This document shows positions 52,684-61,381 of a stretch of DNA of 64,000 nt, piece after piece. The notes beneath the pieces were generated by a model. That model made no database searches. It was not told where the DNA came from and worked only from the letters and a program-made list of their open reading frames with translations. This DNA comes from Bacteroides sp. (GTDB lineage Bacteria > Bacteroidota > Bacteroidia > Bacteroidales > Muribaculaceae): assembly GCA_014801815.1 (NCBI GenBank), contig JAAVDM010000043.1, positions 55,036 to 119,035 on the forward strand, written 5' to 3'. Within the stretch, counting starts at the first letter, position 1; the number at the start of each line of letters is the position of its first letter. A program made the position numbers and the translations under genes.

Positions 52684-53229
52684 TCAGTCGTTGGGTGTCT
52701 CGTAGCGGTATATACTTTTGAGTTTTACATCAAAAATAAGAGTCGAGAAAGGAAGCAGTGCTCTTTGTGAGGCACTACCGTAACCGGCCTGATAAGGAAT
52801 TACCATTGTTACAGAGTCACCTACGTGCATGTTGATCAGGCCGGTCCAGAATCCTATCACGTTAGCGTTGGGCTGTGTGCGGTATATGCTGTCACCGTAT
52901 GTTGTCGTAGAATATGATGAGTCGATTACGGTGCCCTCTATGTTGCGCAGACAGTATTTGACATCAACTGTCGAATTGTCGAGCGGCATGAGATTGGATG
53001 CGGTGAGCAGACGGTTATTATGCCACTTCATAAGCACGAAAGCATTCGGAGCCCATGAGGGGGTGATTTTCTCATATATCTTTACCCCGGCTGAGGTGGA
53101 GTCAGCGCACTGGGTTACATATTTTTCGTTTATCTCTTTCCACTCAGTGTAGTCTGTCTCGTTGTCATCTAAGCATGAAGTGGCGAACAGCATCGGCAGG
53201 GCAGCGAGAAAACAGATTGCTTTTTTCAT
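52684..53229 (-). CDS. FKBP-type peptidyl-prolyl isomerase lipoprotein
   Basis: 181 aa. Lipoprotein signal MKKAICFLAALPMLFATSC, acidic linker, then an FKBP domain (about 70-175) with VDVKYCLRNIEGTVIDSSYS, VIGFWTGLINMHVGDSVTMV and PYQAGYGS. Catalyses proline isomerisation and likely helps folding in the periplasm. The pairing with an S9 proline-cleaving peptidase 4 nt downstream is logical, since many S9 enzymes require trans-proline. Confidence 0.85.
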   Translation of the reverse strand: MKKAICFLAALPMLFATSCLDDNETDYTEWKEINEKYVTQCADSTSAGVKIYEKITPSWAPNAFVLMKWHNNRLLTASNLMPLDNSTVDVKYCLRNIEGTVIDSSYSTTTYGDSIYRTQPNANVIGFWTGLINMHVGDSVTMVIPYQAGYGSASQRALLPFSTLIFDVKLKSIYRYETPND

Positions 53230-53248
53230 TTCGTGTGTTTAGGTTAAA

Positions 53249-53272
53249 GCGCCCCTGCCGAAGCAAGGGCGC
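53249..53272 (-). terminator. Stem-loop ending lemA
   Basis: GCGCCCcTGC / GCAaGGGCGC with a CGAA tetraloop. Lies between lemA and the FKBP gene on the minus strand. Confidence 0.65.
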
Positions 53273-53302
53273 ATATTATAGTGTGTGATTAAGGAATGTT
53301 GA

Positions 53303-53893
53303 TCAGAACTTTACTTCCGGAGCTTTTGACGCACCGGCATCAGCCTTGAACTGTGGCATCTCCTTGAATCCGAACCAACCGGCATATATATTAGTCGGGA
53401 AGTGCTTTATAGACGAGTTGTATTTTTGGACTTCCTCGGTGTAACGCATACGTTCGGTGGCTATCCTGTTTTCGGTACCCTCAAGCTGTGTCTGCAGGTT
53501 CATGAAGTTTTCGTTGGCTTTCAGGTCCGGATATGCCTCTGTGACAGCTAACAGAGACTTGAGAGCTGACGAAAGTTCACTCTGAGCTTCCTGATACTTG
53601 GCTAATGTCTCTTCGTTAAGGTCATTAGCGTCAATAGTTATTGATGTGGCCTTGGCACGTGCTAAAGTTACTTTCTCAAGAGTCTCGCTCTCATGAGTCG
53701 CATACCCCTTGACTGTATTGACAAGATTGGGTATGAGGTCGGCACGACGCTGGTACTGGTTTTCAACCTGTGCCCAGGCTTGCATTGTACTCTGCTGTTG
53801 GTCTACCAGTGAGTTATAATTACATGAGCTGAGTCCGCTTGCACCTAACAGAGCGGCCAGACATACCATAAGGCGTGTTATCAGTTTTCGCAT
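53303..53893 (-). CDS. lemA: LemA family protein
   Basis: 196 aa. An N-terminal hydrophobic segment with SGLSSC (possibly lipid-attached) is followed by the LemA helical domain: VDQQQSTMQAWAQVENQYQR, DLIPNLVNTVKGYATHE and YPDLKANENFMNLQTQLEGT. Role unclear; LemA proteins sit in the envelope and are conserved in Bacteroidetes. 31 nt from the glyS stop, so likely co-transcribed with glyS. Ends with a terminator. Confidence 0.9.
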   Translation of the reverse strand: MRKLITRLMVCLAALLGASGLSSCNYNSLVDQQQSTMQAWAQVENQYQRRADLIPNLVNTVKGYATHESETLEKVTLARAKATSITIDANDLNEETLAKYQEAQSELSSALKSLLAVTEAYPDLKANENFMNLQTQLEGTENRIATERMRYTEEVQKYNSSIKHFPTNIYAGWFGFKEMPQFKADAGASKAPEVKF

Positions 53894-53924
53894 ATCTGAG
53901 GGTATTGAGGTGATTGTGTTTGTT

Positions 53925-55469
53925 TCAGAGTAACTTGCGCAGCAGTGAGTTGAGACTCACTTCGGCAGCAAGCATACTTTCCAGTTGGTCGATTGCCACA
54001 CGCTGCTGTTCCATAGTGTCACGGTGACGCAGTGTGACTGTGTTATCTTCGAGTGTCTGGTGGTCTACGGTCACGCAGTAGGGTGTGCCTATTGCGTCCT
54101 GACGGCGGTAGCGCTTGCCGATAGAGTCCTTCTCGTCATACTGGCAGGTGAAGTCGAAGCGGAGACGGTGCTGGATCTCGCGTGCTTTTTCGGGTAGACC
54201 GTCTTTCTTGACCAGCGGAAGAACCGCACACTTCACCGGTGCTAACGGGGCAGGGAAGTGGAGCACTACGCGACGGTCGCCGTTGCCGAGATCCTGATCT
54301 TCGTAGCAGCTGCAGAATACACTCAGGAACATACGGTCTACACCTATCGAAGTCTCAATGACGTATGGAGTGTAGCTCTTATTGAGCTCGGGGTCGAAGT
54401 ACTGTATTTTCTTGCCCGAATATTTCTCATGCTGTGACAGGTCGAAGTCTGTACGTGAATGTATACCTTCCACCTCCTTAAAGCCGAAAGGCATCTCAAA
54501 TTCGATGTCGGTTGCGGCGTTGGCATAGTGGGCAAGTTTCTCGTGGTCATGGAAACGATATTTGCTGTCGCCCATTCCGAGAGCCTTGTGCCAGCGCATA
54601 CGCCACTGACGCCAGTAGTCGAAGTAGTGCATCTCCTCGCCGGGACGAACAAAGAACTGCATTTCCATCTGCTCAAACTCACGCATACGGAATATGAACT
54701 GACGTGCTACAATCTCATTGCGGAAAGCCTTGCCTATCTGAGCGATACCGAAAGGTATACGCATACGGCCTGTTTTCTGAACGTTGAGATAGTTGACGAA
54801 TATACCTTGTGCCGTCTCGGGACGCAGATATACGTTCATGGCACCATCGGCTGTTGAACCCATTTCAGTCTTGAACATGAGGTTGAACTGACGCACATCG
54901 GTCCAGTTACGTGTTCCGCTGATAGGACAGACTATCTCCTGATCAATGATAATCTGACGTAGTTCGGCAAGGTCATTGTCATTCATAGCCTTGGCGAAAC
55001 GTTCGTGCAGAGCATCGCGCTTGGCCTGATGTTCAAGCACGCGAGGATTGGTCTTACGGAACATCTCTTCGTCAAACGACTCACCGAATCTCTTGGCGGC
55101 CTTGGCTACCTCTTTATTGATTTTATCGTCAAACTTAGCTATTTCGTCTTCGATAAGCACATCGGCACGATAACGCTTCTTGGAGTCTTTGTTGTCAATC
55201 AGAGGATCGTTGAAAGCATCTACATGGCCCGAGGCTTTCCAGATAGTGGGGTGCATGAAGATGGCTGAGTCAATACCCACGATATTATCGTGAAGCATAG
55301 TCATTGACTCCCACCAGTAGCGTTTGATGTTGTTTTTGAGTTCCACACCGTTCTGGCCGTAGTCGTACACTGCCGACAGACCGTCGTATATCTCGCTCGA
55401 CTGGAATACGAACCCGTACTCCTTTGCATGAGCCACAATCGTCTTGAAGACGTCTTCCTGTTTTGCCAT
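53925..55469 (-). CDS. glyS: Glycyl-tRNA synthetase, class II homodimer type
   Basis: 514 aa. Attaches glycine to tRNA(Gly). Class II motifs: motif 1 region in WWESMTMLHDNIVG, motif 2 in GIAQIGKAFRNEI and REFEQMEMQFFV, motif 3 in IETSIGVDRMFLS. The C-terminal anticodon-binding domain starts near PVKCAVLPLVKKD. This is the single-chain eukaryote/archaeal-like type used by Bacteroidetes, not the alpha2beta2 type. TAAATTTG -7 box at 55546-55539 supports the start. Confidence 0.94.
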   Translation of the reverse strand: MAKQEDVFKTIVAHAKEYGFVFQSSEIYDGLSAVYDYGQNGVELKNNIKRYWWESMTMLHDNIVGIDSAIFMHPTIWKASGHVDAFNDPLIDNKDSKKRYRADVLIEDEIAKFDDKINKEVAKAAKRFGESFDEEMFRKTNPRVLEHQAKRDALHERFAKAMNDNDLAELRQIIIDQEIVCPISGTRNWTDVRQFNLMFKTEMGSTADGAMNVYLRPETAQGIFVNYLNVQKTGRMRIPFGIAQIGKAFRNEIVARQFIFRMREFEQMEMQFFVRPGEEMHYFDYWRQWRMRWHKALGMGDSKYRFHDHEKLAHYANAATDIEFEMPFGFKEVEGIHSRTDFDLSQHEKYSGKKIQYFDPELNKSYTPYVIETSIGVDRMFLSVFCSCYEDQDLGNGDRRVVLHFPAPLAPVKCAVLPLVKKDGLPEKAREIQHRLRFDFTCQYDEKDSIGKRYRRQDAIGTPYCVTVDHQTLEDNTVTLRHRDTMEQQRVAIDQLESMLAAEVSLNSLLRKLL

Positions 55470-55538
55470 CTTTGTATTTAAATGGGGGTATGCTTAACAT
55501 GCCGGTCACCCGGCTCGGATTTATTTTCTATCAATCGG

Positions 55539-55546
55539 CAAATTTA
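55539..55546 (-). promoter_or_regulatory. Promoter -7 box of glyS
   Basis: TAAATTTG on the minus strand, about 70 nt before the start codon. Confidence 0.55.
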
Positions 55547-55734
55547 CAAAAAATACGTGATATATCCCGCTATCTTCTGTATAAATACATAAGAACTACT
55601 TATTTTAAGATTAGAGTTATCTTTTTTATTATATTTTCCGGTTAATGCAACTGTTGGTGGTTGAGAATTAGAAAAAAGAAACTAAATGTTAACAAAAGTT
55701 GTTAAAATGTTAAATTTTGTTAACGGGGGGGTAA

Positions 55735-55766
55735 TTTGGGGTGCCCATAAAAAAATTGTACCTTTG
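55735..55766 (+). promoter_or_regulatory. Strong promoter of a non-coding transcript
   Basis: TTTG (55735-55738), 20-nt spacer, TACCTTTG (55759-55766). One of the best consensus matches in the window, yet no ORF follows. Confidence 0.7.
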
Positions 55767-55772
55767 CTATCG

Positions 55773-55966
55773 ATTATAACAGTAGCGATATCTTTTAAGT
55801 ATTTTTTTCTTGTCTTTGCTTTTTGGCGGTCATATATACCTTAACCTATCCTGAATAAATTATGTGACTGCTGCCGACTATTCAGCTACTGACCCCAATC
55901 TTATATATCATTCAAACGTGAACAAATCGGTGAAGGTTATACCACAACGGTATAACCTTTGTTATT
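55773..55966 (+). ncRNA. Candidate structured small RNA, about 190 nt
   Basis: Framed by the consensus promoter at 55735-55766 and a hairpin with 11-bp stem at 55933-55959 (AAGGTTATACC, loop ACAAC, GGTATAACCTT, then TGTTATT). Inside, nested pairings are possible: CAGTAGC (55780-55786) with GCTACTG (55885-55891), and GGCGGTCA (55825-55832) with TGACTGCTGCC (55865-55875, one bulge). No ORF over 20 codons with a plausible start. A long hairpin with a large internal loop would fit a 6S-like RNA, but I cannot confirm a family. Confidence 0.55.
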
Positions 55967-55976
55967 AAGTAGCTCT
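55967..55976 (+). repeat. Solo end of the terminal-inverted-repeat element
   Basis: AAGTAGCTCT preceded by TTATT as at copy A. Located right after the ncRNA terminator. Confidence 0.45.
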
Positions 55977-55984
55977 GTAAAGGC

Positions 55985-56017
55985 AAGCCCCTGTCGATCC
56001 AAGACCGACAAGGGCTT
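55985..56017 (-). terminator. Stem-loop ending mdh
   Basis: AAGCCCcTGTCG / CGACAaGGGCTT with a 9-nt loop, enclosed by CTCTGTAA / TTACAGAG (55973-55980, 56036-56043). Follows the mdh stop on the minus strand. Confidence 0.6.
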
Positions 56018-56081
56018 ACGGTTATGCATATAGCATTACAGAGGTTTTCTATAACATTACTGCGAAACTGAGGTTGAATTA

Positions 56082-57095
56082 TCAGTATCTTATCTCATCG
56101 AGATAGGGATTCAATTCTTTCCATTTGTCAATGGGAGGCATCACACCCATACTGATTACCTCGTCACGCAGCTGACAGAGGTGTTCATAGCTCTTTTCGA
56201 GAGCTTTCTCTTCTTCGGGTGTACCGTTAAACAGCTTGACTGTCGTTCCGTTCTTGTCGACAGTGGTTTCCACCGCCATCATTATGTGTGAGAAGCGCTG
56301 GTTATTTATATAAGTACCGACCGGCCAACGGAACATCGGGCCACCCATAGCGGCAGCTATCATTTCGATTGACAGATAAGCCGGACTCTGGAACGACGAA
56401 CGACCACGAAGATCTATGATGTTTTTACCGCCCTGAATTACACGTACCTTCATGTCTTCCCATTCTTTTTCGGGGAGAGCTTCTGTACCAATGAGTTCAG
56501 TCAGAGGTTTACCGTCAACCTTAGCGGTAGAGGCAAATACTGCCATCTGTTCGCCGTGACCGCCGTAGGTACGGGCATTCTCTACCTTGTCGGGGTCAAC
56601 CTTGAAATACTTGGCCAGCTCGTTACGCAGACGAGTGCTGTCGAGAGCGGCAAGTGTCGATACTTGTGAAGGTTTCAGACCTGAATAAAGCAGGGTGATA
56701 AGACCTGTGATGTCGGCAGGATTGAATATAACCACGATGTGCTTGACATCGGGACAATACTGACGGACGTTCTTACCGAACTCCTCGGCGATAGCGGCAT
56801 TGCCTTTAAGCAGATCCTCACGGGTCATACCGGCCTTACGAGCCGCACCACCTGAATTGACAATAAACTTAGCACCTGTAAGCGCCTCTTTTATATCGGA
56901 AGTGTAAGTAAGATTAAGCCCCTCGAAGCCGCACTGAAGCAACTCTTCGGCAACACCCTTCAGACCCGGTTCGTAGGGATCGTAAAGACAGATGTTTGGA
57001 GTAAGGTGCATCATAATGGCGGTCTGAGCCATGTTTGAACCAATCATACCGGCTGCGCCGACTATAACCAGTTTGTCATTAGTGAGGTAATTCAT
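56082..57095 (-). CDS. mdh: Malate dehydrogenase
   Basis: 337 aa. Oxidises malate to oxaloacetate with NAD, or the reverse in the fermentative succinate pathway. The nucleotide-binding loop is IVGAAGMIGSN, the adenine-pocket Asp is in CLYDPYEPG, substrate-binding Arg in GGAARKAGMTRED, Asn in IFNPADITGL and the catalytic His in RTYGGHGEQMAVF. Matches the Bacteroides-type malate dehydrogenase of the lactate/malate family; the double Arg in the mobile loop favours malate over lactate. No clear -7 box seen upstream. Confidence 0.92.
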   Translation of the reverse strand: MNYLTNDKLVIVGAAGMIGSNMAQTAIMMHLTPNICLYDPYEPGLKGVAEELLQCGFEGLNLTYTSDIKEALTGAKFIVNSGGAARKAGMTREDLLKGNAAIAEEFGKNVRQYCPDVKHIVVIFNPADITGLITLLYSGLKPSQVSTLAALDSTRLRNELAKYFKVDPDKVENARTYGGHGEQMAVFASTAKVDGKPLTELIGTEALPEKEWEDMKVRVIQGGKNIIDLRGRSSFQSPAYLSIEMIAAAMGGPMFRWPVGTYINNQRFSHIMMAVETTVDKNGTTVKLFNGTPEEEKALEKSYEHLCQLRDEVISMGVMPPIDKWKELNPYLDEIRY

Positions 57096-57130
57096 AACTG
57101 TTCTTATCTTTTGATAATGTGTTTTTCTGA

Positions 57131-57235
57131 TTAAATACTCTCTCTTGTCTCAACTTCGTCAGCACGGTTGAATATCATGAGCAACAGTAGAGGTGGTTCT
57201 ACTCCGATACATACGGTTTTAATGTCCGCTGCCAT
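57131..57235 (-). CDS. Possible 34-aa small ORF upstream of mdh
   Basis: MAADIKTVCIGVEPPLLLLM, then IFNRADEVETRESI. Normal amino-acid usage with a short hydrophobic centre. Same strand as mdh, 36 nt upstream of it. A small hairpin (CAAAAGC/GCTTTTG, 57247-57263) precedes the ATG. No promoter seen. May be a leader ORF or chance. Confidence 0.3.
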   Translation of the reverse strand: MAADIKTVCIGVEPPLLLLMIFNRADEVETRESI

Positions 57236-57289
57236 GCTATACGATTCAAAAGCTATGCTTTTGTTATTATAACACACCAGCTCTCTGAC

Positions 57290-57329
57290 AGGTTCGCCCC
57301 TAAGTCAAATTTGACTTAGGGGCGAACCT
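57290..57329. repeat. 40-bp perfect palindrome in a divergent intergenic region
   Basis: AGGTTCGCCCCTAAGTCAAA followed directly by its exact inverse. Unlike the other palindromes it lies between two divergent genes (mdh and 57379), so it ends no annotated gene. Operator or end of an unseen transcript. Confidence 0.7.
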
Positions 57330-57378
57330 CAGATTGATTAATTTGTTTTAAATAAAAAGAATTTAAAATAACAGTACT

Positions 57379-57888
57379 ATGAAAACGCACACCAACATAA
57401 TAAGAAATAGCCTGCGCCTCATAATGATGGCTCTCGTTGCAGCTGCCGGTATAGGCACGATATCCGCTCAAAGCAGCCTTCCGGCTCCCGGTAGTGGAGG
57501 TAGCTTCCGTCCCGCTCCGACTACACCTCCGCCTGTAGCTCCCGGACTTCCCGGCGGGCCCGGCAATTGGGGTGGATCCGGTCCGGGCTATATGGGGCCT
57601 AACGGTGCTTTTATGAACGGCCCTAACTGGCAGAATTCAGGTGTCGTCACAGTTATGGGTTGTGGCTATGACGTATACGGCACATGGACTACTATCCCTC
57701 TTAAAGTAAGTTATCAGTATAACGGCGTCCAATATGAAGTGACAGTGCTGAGTGCATGGAGTCCTTCGATGCAGGTGTGGAATACAGATATTGACACTCC
57801 TGCCTACAGTACCTCTTATTACACACATGGCAATACCTATAACTTCTATGTAGTACTTGCCTCGGGTACGTATTATTTTAATCTTTAA
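57379..57888 (+). CDS. Secreted Gly/Pro-rich small protein
   Basis: 169 aa. Signal peptide (MKTHTNIIRNSLRLIMMALV, cleaved near ISAQ). Residues about 34-80 form a low-complexity Gly/Pro/Ser/Asn segment (PAPTTPPPVAPGLPGGPGNW and GYMGPNGAFMNG). The C-terminal about 80 residues are beta-rich and aromatic (YGTWTTIPLKVSYQYNGVQY, SYYTHGNTYNFYVV) and end in YYFNL, an outer-membrane-like aromatic end. No family recognised; probably an envelope or surface protein. Confidence 0.65.
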   Translation: MKTHTNIIRNSLRLIMMALVAAAGIGTISAQSSLPAPGSGGSFRPAPTTPPPVAPGLPGGPGNWGGSGPGYMGPNGAFMNGPNWQNSGVVTVMGCGYDVYGTWTTIPLKVSYQYNGVQYEVTVLSAWSPSMQVWNTDIDTPAYSTSYYTHGNTYNFYVVLASGTYYFNL

Positions 57889-57905
57889 TAATCTTTGATT
57901 TCGGA

Positions 57906-57956
57906 TATTAAACAGAATACCTTTATTACAAGTATTACAAGGTATTCTGTTTAATA
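57906..57956. terminator. 18-bp perfect stem-loop, bidirectional
   Basis: Arms 57906-57923 and 57939-57956 around a 15-nt loop, between the convergent ends of the 57379 gene and the barrel receptor gene. Confidence 0.7.
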
Positions 57957-57971
57957 ATAGAAGTATTCTGG

Positions 57972-60440
57972 TTACATATCCCCCTCGCTTGAATAGTTTG
58001 AACCGCTGTCCATAGAGTCGTCTGCCTCACCGTTCGGACGGTGTTGCGGTTTCTGCTTCATATTGCCGAAAGCATACTTTACAGTCAGACGGACGTTACG
58101 TCCTCCACGCCAACGTTCACTATACTGAGTATAGCCGGGACCGTTAAGTGTGGATTTCCAGCGGCGTGAATCAAAGACATCACGACAGTTTATTGATACC
58201 GACCAGTCGCCGAAAACACGACGCAGACCGGCATCTACGTTCCAGCCGGCATCTCGTTGTCCCTGTGCTTCGAGCTGACGTGAATTGTAACGTCCTGTAG
58301 CCTGAAAAGAGAGAGACCAAGGCAGTTTGACACTTGCCATAAGACGTGCGTCCCAAGCGAAACTCTGCTGTTTGTCTCCTGAAAGATGAAACTGTTTTCC
58401 ATCCGGGTCGGTGTATGTATAATCCCATGCCGAGACGTGGTTATTATACAGATTGACTGTAGTGGTGAGATCAAGTTTGCCATTGAACAGTGAGTTTTTA
58501 CCTACCAGTTCGACACCCGAGTTAGTATTATTGGCTACGTTGGCCCATGTCGAGTAGAGGATATCACCGTCCATGTAACTGATGCGGTTCATCGTGTTGT
58601 TTGAAGTACGCACGTAGGCCGAAAGTGAAATCATGTGCCACGTCCATGACTTGATATAGTTAAGCTCGAAGGCATTGGCATACTGAGGTTCGAGTTCCGG
58701 ATTACCGAACGAGATATTTGTGGCGTCCGATATGTTGCGGAACGAATTAAGCTGACCTCCCCACGGACGGCGGATGCGGCGGGTATAGTTTATCTGTACT
58801 TCATTGTCATGTGGCAGTGAGTAGGAGAGGAACAGTGAGGGGAAAAGAGCAAAATTGTTCTTTTTATACCACTGCTGGTCTGCTTCTGTTTCACCGAGTC
58901 CAAGTGATTTCGTCTTTATCTGCCATGCCTCACCACGTACACCGGCCGAGAAGCTGAAATCGTTGACTTTGCCTCCGAGAGTAGCGTAGAGAGCCGAGAT
59001 GTCGTTGTTATAGATAAAGCGGTTAGTCAGACCGGCAAACAGCACTGCATCTTCGGGTGATGTCCCCTGCCATGTGTCTACCGGGCTGTTTTCGTGACCG
59101 TAATTGCCGTTGAAACCTGCCTCAAGTTTGAGCCATGAGTTAAACTGGTTTGTATAATCTATCTTTGCCTCCCACGAGTTGACACCTATTTTCTGTGTCT
59201 GTTCCTGATATACGTCTTCGTTCAGCACCGGGTCATCATAGCTGGGATGCTGAAGGTATGAAGTCCATGACGGCCCTCCCCAATGATTGAAGCTGGCCGT
59301 TATATCGAGAGTGTGGGTATCACTCCAACGGTGCGTATAGGTGAGTTCGCCGTGGCCGCCGCGATTGTCGCCATTGCTGCGTGTGAGCTGTGAATTTGTA
59401 TTCCACATACCCGGCATGTCGGTGGTATAGGTAGTAAGCGAGTGACTCCAGCGGTGACCGAACATGCCGAAACCGCTTAATCCTATGTCATCGTTGTCGG
59501 TGATATGGTAAGTGGCACCGAGGCGTATGAAAACATTATTACCGTGATTAGGACTCGAAGCATCTGAATTAAGGAATGTACCGTCGTCCATAGTACGGCG
59601 TGTCAGGCTGCCACCGGTGTTGTGGCGCATACGGAATCCTATTCCTGCGAAAACGTCCCATTTGGCTGCGTTGACATTGATATTGAAACCGACGTTGCCT
59701 CCTCCACGTGTGTTGGCGCCGATTTCAGCACTGCCGAAATATCCGGCCTTACGGTTTTTCTTGAGTATAATGTTGATGATACCGGCTGTGCCTTCAGGGC
59801 TGTACTTGGCCGAAGGGTTAGTGACTACTTCGATACGGTCAATGGTCTCGGCGGGGATCTGTTCGAGTATCTGGGCACGGTTGTCGGCTGTCAGACCGGA
59901 CTCTTTGCCGTTAATCCATACCGTAACAGATGAATTGCCTCGTAATGACACTTCACCGTCCTGATCGACTTCGACTGAGGGTATTGACTCCAGCAGCTCG
60001 GAAGCTGACTGACCTGCTGCGGCTATATTTGAATCAACAGTGAATACTTTCTTATCAAGTTCGAAACGCATCTGACTGCGCACACCTTCGACAACGACCT
60101 CCTGAAGCACTTTTGTGTCGTTGGCCATACGAAGAGTGCCGAGATTAACATTTGAACCGGAGATTGTCACCGGACGTTCCTGATCGATACTTCCAAGATT
60201 GATAACTTTGACTATATATTTACCGTCGGCTACCCCTGTGAGTGTGAAGCTGCCGTCGGTGTCGGTAGTAGTGACTATGGGCAGAGGTTTGCCTGTTTCA
60301 GGATTGACAAGCTGTACGGTAGCGAAGTCTATAGCTTCGCCTGTGTCCTTATTGACTACTGTACCCGATATGTCGCCTTTTGCATTTGCCAGAAGAGGAA
60401 TGGCCAGCAATAGGGTAGAGATATAGAATCGTGACTGCAT
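57972..60440 (-). CDS. Outer-membrane beta-barrel receptor (TonB-receptor-like)
   Basis: 822 aa. Signal peptide MQSRFYISTLLLAIPLLANA, a carboxypeptidase-like regulatory domain (about 22-105, GDISGTVVNKDTGEAIDFAT), a plug domain (about 130-215, ASELLESIPSVEVDQDGEV and VWINGKESGL) and an outer-membrane barrel of the OMP_b-brl_3 type with strands up to about residue 790. The tail after the last strand is polar (QKPQHRPNGEADDSMDSGSN). No SusD-type partner adjacent. Ligand unknown. Confidence 0.85.
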   Translation of the reverse strand: MQSRFYISTLLLAIPLLANAKGDISGTVVNKDTGEAIDFATVQLVNPETGKPLPIVTTTDTDGSFTLTGVADGKYIVKVINLGSIDQERPVTISGSNVNLGTLRMANDTKVLQEVVVEGVRSQMRFELDKKVFTVDSNIAAAGQSASELLESIPSVEVDQDGEVSLRGNSSVTVWINGKESGLTADNRAQILEQIPAETIDRIEVVTNPSAKYSPEGTAGIINIILKKNRKAGYFGSAEIGANTRGGGNVGFNINVNAAKWDVFAGIGFRMRHNTGGSLTRRTMDDGTFLNSDASSPNHGNNVFIRLGATYHITDNDDIGLSGFGMFGHRWSHSLTTYTTDMPGMWNTNSQLTRSNGDNRGGHGELTYTHRWSDTHTLDITASFNHWGGPSWTSYLQHPSYDDPVLNEDVYQEQTQKIGVNSWEAKIDYTNQFNSWLKLEAGFNGNYGHENSPVDTWQGTSPEDAVLFAGLTNRFIYNNDISALYATLGGKVNDFSFSAGVRGEAWQIKTKSLGLGETEADQQWYKKNNFALFPSLFLSYSLPHDNEVQINYTRRIRRPWGGQLNSFRNISDATNISFGNPELEPQYANAFELNYIKSWTWHMISLSAYVRTSNNTMNRISYMDGDILYSTWANVANNTNSGVELVGKNSLFNGKLDLTTTVNLYNNHVSAWDYTYTDPDGKQFHLSGDKQQSFAWDARLMASVKLPWSLSFQATGRYNSRQLEAQGQRDAGWNVDAGLRRVFGDWSVSINCRDVFDSRRWKSTLNGPGYTQYSERWRGGRNVRLTVKYAFGNMKQKPQHRPNGEADDSMDSGSNYSSEGDM

Positions 60441-60485
60441 GAGATGAATGATGGCGTTTTTTCAGTAGGAATGACACGCCGTTAT

Positions 60486-60542
60486 TGCAAAAGTTTAGCG
60501 TCCGACACTTAAAAAACAAGTGTCGGACGCTAAACTTTTGCA
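60486..60542 (-). terminator. 25-bp perfect stem-loop ending the DUF975 gene
   Basis: Arms 60486-60510 and 60518-60542 around a 7-nt loop, 24 nt past the stop codon of the DUF975 gene. Confidence 0.75.
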
Positions 60543-60566
60543 GTCGATTTCTTTATTGTTGATATA

Positions 60567-61139
60567 TCAGTACGTTCTGTAACGGAGCTGACGGTAATAA
60601 TAAAGTTGTGTTATCATCATATAGGGTATCAGCCATAGAAAACCTATACCGCATGTGAGACATGCCAGCAGAATCCAGAGGATGAAACGGAAATTAAGGC
60701 AGAAAAATTCCCATTTGTGACCGTCCATCATCTCCCAGCTGAGTTTGAGAGCGTCGATTCCTGATATGTTGGGGTCATCTGCCATAATAAAGAATGTCAT
60801 ACCAAAGCCGCAGGCCGCTATTATACCGGGAACTATGAGTAACGCCATGCCGATAGAAACGGCCAACGTATAGATCAGACCGGCTACTAATGTCTCGACG
60901 AAACGACTGAAGCCTTTGAAGAGCAGGTCAAGATTACTGACGCGTGTGTCAGCCAGACACATCAGATAGAGTACCAGACCGAATAGCATTGGACCGGCAA
61001 TAATCAGTTCAAGTACATAAGTTGTACTTGCGGCGCCGACAATAACAGAATAAATTAGTGTGGCGATCACTCCATTAAGCCAATTACCCGACAATGTATT
61101 GCGGGCTTTTTCCATCATCGCGGTGTGTGTTGCATTCAT
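60567..61139 (-). CDS. DUF975 integral membrane protein
   Basis: 190 aa. N-terminal cytosolic stretch MMEKARNTLSGNWLNGV, a hallmark of DUF975, then about five transmembrane segments (IATLIYSVIVGAAS, GPMLFGLVLYLMCLA, LVAGLIYTLAVSIGMALLIV, CGFGMTFFIMADDP, FILWILLACLTCGIGFLWLI). Function unknown. TACTTTTG -7 box at 61175-61168 fits the start at 61139. Confidence 0.8.
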   Translation of the reverse strand: MNATHTAMMEKARNTLSGNWLNGVIATLIYSVIVGAASTTYVLELIIAGPMLFGLVLYLMCLADTRVSNLDLLFKGFSRFVETLVAGLIYTLAVSIGMALLIVPGIIAACGFGMTFFIMADDPNISGIDALKLSWEMMDGHKWEFFCLNFRFILWILLACLTCGIGFLWLIPYMMITQLYYYRQLRYRTY

Positions 61140-61167
61140 AATCGGAAATTATATGTTTGAAACACTG

Positions 61168-61175
61168 CAAAAGTA
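61168..61175 (-). promoter_or_regulatory. Promoter -7 box of the DUF975 gene
   Basis: TACTTTTG on the minus strand, 28 nt before the ATG. In the same gap TATATTCG at 61285-61292 (one mismatch) is a weak candidate for the OPT gene. Confidence 0.55.
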
Positions 61176-61381
61176 CAACATAAATTCGATATGACGAAAC
61201 AATTATTACCTCTCCTGAGAGGGATAAATATAAAAAGCGTTGTAAAAAACGGTCGGTTAGAGCCTTGAATTGCTAAAAAATGTGTATATTCGCCCAAAAA
61301 TTCGGCTACTGCTCTCTTCCGTACCTCTCTGAGCCGATTTTGCCTCCGTGCGACACAACTAACTAAACCCAACAATAACCC

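Noticed and set aside
55933..55959. Stem-loop as terminator of glyS or mdh
   Set aside because: Both genes are on the minus strand and point away from, or end far from, this hairpin in the wrong orientation. It better ends the plus-strand transcript from 55773.
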